A DNA stretch of 13,509 nt from Patescibacteria group bacterium UBA918 (GTDB taxonomy: Bacteria > Patescibacteriota > Minisyncoccia > Phycocordibacterales > UBA918), in assembly GCA_002293845.1 (NCBI GenBank), contig DBEA01000018.1, positions 32,359 through 45,867 on the forward strand. The letters run 5' to 3'. The position numbers and the translations under genes were made by a program. Shown here one piece after another: positions 12,285 to 13,509 of this stretch; the first letter of the stretch is position 1; every line of letters begins with the position of its first letter. The notes under the pieces are model-generated. The model was not told the DNA's origin. It did no database searches and saw nothing but the letters and a program-made list of their open reading frames with translations.

Positions 12285-12838
12285 TCCGGCTTGAATTTTT
12301 TCAAAAAAACCTCGACGTTCGCGAACAACTCATCCATGTGATTGTCATTATAGATCACATGATCGGCCATCTCCATCACCTTCTGCTTCTGCATGCCATG
12401 TGGGTCAGGGTCGTTCTTTTCAAGCTCCTCGTGATCGCGAAATTGCTCGAAGGTCACCTGATCGGAAGAGGAACGCCGCTTCTGTACCCGTTCGTACCTT
12501 AACTTTTGGTCGGCGTCGACCGCGAGCACGATGCCGCCAGCGGCTTTCAAAGTCTCCGCTTCGGCCACGGTGCGCAGACTGTCTATGATGACATTTTTGG
12601 CACCCTGATCTCGTGCTCTTTCTAGAAAAGTGCGAATGATATAGTCGTTGCCATGAAGTCGGCGGAGATCGTTACCGACCAACCGCATCTGATTGCGATC
12701 GTCAGCGACACCCCTACGGGCTATCTCTTCTAGAATCAGCGCTCTGGCTTGATAGTGCTCAAAACCTTTCTCACGAACTAGATAGTCCACCACCGTGCCT
12801 TTGCCTGCGCCGTCGGTGCCTGTAATGCCGATTATCAT
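12281..12838 (-). CDS. P-loop nucleotide kinase, dephospho-CoA-kinase-like
   Basis: The 185-residue protein has an N-terminal P-loop GTDGAGKGT (7-15), followed by a helix, an acidic Leu-rich segment (ALILEEIARRG), RRLHGNDYIIRTFLERA, and NVIIDSLRTVAEAETL, a layout shared by dephospho-CoA kinases and related AAA_18-type small-molecule kinases. The lid-like region KLRYERVQKRRSSSDQVTFEQF is Arg-rich as expected for a phosphate-binding lid. The substrate cannot be read from sequence: dCoA, a nucleotide or something else are all possible. It follows secF by 4 nt, so is probably co-transcribed. AAGGTGAG lies about 12 nt before the ATG, at best a weak ribosome site. Confidence 0.8.
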   Translation of the reverse strand: MIIGITGTDGAGKGTVVDYLVREKGFEHYQARALILEEIARRGVADDRNQMRLVGNDLRRLHGNDYIIRTFLERARDQGAKNVIIDSLRTVAEAETLKAAGGIVLAVDADQKLRYERVQKRRSSSDQVTFEQFRDHEELEKNDPDPHGMQKQKVMEMADHVIYNDNHMDELFANVEVFLKKFKPD

Positions 12839-12842
12839 GATA

Positions 12843-13509
12843 TTAAATACTCACCTTAGAACGCCTTTCTTTCCACTCCGCATACCATACCAAAAGCGGG
12901 CTAGCGAAGAATATCGAGGAATAGGCACCGGCGGCCACGCCGGCCAAGAGGACTAGAGCGAAGTTCTTGGTCACCTCCCCGCCAAACAGGTATACCGCCA
13001 ACAAAGCCAAGCCAGTGGTCAAAGAAGTGTTGATCGACCGCAGAAGACTTTCCTCCACCGACAAGCCGACTATCTGCCCGAAAGGTCGATTGAAAGAATA
13101 GGTCACTTCATCGCGCTTGATACCACCTGGGGCGCTGACCGTCTTTTTATGTTCGTGACGGTATTTGGCGATGTTCTCTCGCACGCGATCGAAGATCACG
13201 ATGGTGTCATTGACCGAATAACCTAAGACTGCCAATAGCGCCATCACGAACAAAACGTCCACCTCTGCCCCCAAGAAATGTCCCATCAAGGCCATGAGTG
13301 CGGTAGGTACTAAAACATCATGGGCCAGCGATATGATGGTGATGGCTCCGTACACGGAGGATCCCACCGGCCACCGTACCCCCAAGAAAGCGAAGGCGAT
13401 GTAGATCACGATGATTCCCGCCACCGCACCCACCGCCCACTTTGCCTTACTGGCCAACTCACTACCGATGACCGGACCGACGGAAGTGAACCTCTCCACT
13501 TCGGCATCG
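12843..13509 (-). CDS. secF: Protein-export membrane protein SecF (C-terminal part, cut by window)
   Basis: SecF works with SecD on the outer side of SecYEG, using the proton gradient to pull exported proteins across the membrane. The visible 222 residues start inside the protein with SVGPVIGSEL, a family motif just before the second membrane helix. Hydrophobic helices follow, then GYSVNDTIVIFDRVREN, the conserved SecF D4-region motif, SINTSLTTGLALL, and a final helix before a basic tail (EWKERRSKVSI). The frame stays open through 13509, so the N-terminal helix and first periplasmic domain lie outside the window; secD is expected beyond. The in-frame GTG at 13499 is not a start. Confidence 0.95.
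   Translation of the reverse strand, partial: DAEVERFTSVGPVIGSELASKAKWAVGAVAGIIVIYIAFAFLGVRWPVGSSVYGAITIISLAHDVLVPTALMALMGHFLGAEVDVLFVMALLAVLGYSVNDTIVIFDRVRENIAKYRHEHKKTVSAPGGIKRDEVTYSFNRPFGQIVGLSVEESLLRSINTSLTTGLALLAVYLFGGEVTKNFALVLLAGVAAGAYSSIFFASPLLVWYAEWKERRSKVSI

Overview
The window looks like chromosomal DNA of a Patescibacteria/CPR bacterium, probably from the Parcubacteria side. This is inferred from content, not from a database search. The pointers are a two-helix TrbC/VirB2-like pilin of the type common in CPR, an archaeal-type UMP kinase, a short RsmI without the C-terminal extension, compact minus-strand operons, a 16S rRNA gene that is not linked to a 23S gene, and 16S primer-site variants plus a 16S intron of the kind CPR are known for.

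Layout. Positions 34-6855 are all minus strand: a GFA/CENP-V-fold zinc protein, rsmI, a small cysteine-rich protein with its own strong promoter, then a cell-wall cluster rarA-murD-murI-murC, preceded by a GlmU-like nucleotidyltransferase ending at a strong terminator. Positions 6930-7233 hold tRNA-Leu(CAG) and tRNA-Ile(GAT), each with its own promoter. A plus-strand pilin-like gene (7324-7737) ends at a hairpin terminator. The 16S rRNA gene (about 10416 down to 8116, minus) follows, with a long structured leader (promoter near 11117-11144). Then come a minus-strand pseudopilin-like gene, a plus-strand archaeal-type UMP kinase, and minus-strand genes for a P-loop kinase and SecF (cut by the window edge).

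Central observation. The 16S gene is interrupted between the equivalents of E. coli A1398 and C1399 by an 841-nt insertion (8247-9087). It reads as a group II intron: a GUGCG-like start with a 5' stem, D3/D4-like sequence, a convincing domain V with a 2-nt bulge, and a 3' end in AU. It encodes a single-motif LAGLIDADG homing endonuclease instead of a reverse transcriptase. A stem-loop in domain I carries nine bases perfectly complementary to the ligated exon junction, which fixes the splice sites from sequence alone. The intron has a 7-nt 5' extension and a domain VI with no normal bulged branch-point A. This is the combination known from LAGLIDADG-carrying group II introns in fungal mitochondrial rRNA genes, where splicing starts by hydrolysis. 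The product of rsmI, also in this window, modifies C1402, four bases from the splice junction.

Translation signals. The 3' end of the 16S keeps helix 45 with its GGAA loop but has UAAUUCC where the anti-Shine-Dalgarno CACCUCC should be. Consistent with that, most genes here lack a Shine-Dalgarno sequence, and three (rarA, the pilin, UMP kinase) have a -10 box 6-7 nt before the ATG, which predicts leaderless mRNAs. One small gene (1135-1365) has a perfect AGGAGG and does not fit this picture.

The 16S is enclosed by a 21-bp perfect inverted repeat (7953-7973 / 10640-10660), evidently the precursor processing stem. Its roughly 690-nt leader holds several large hairpins, including a 185-nt inverted-repeat element of unknown role.
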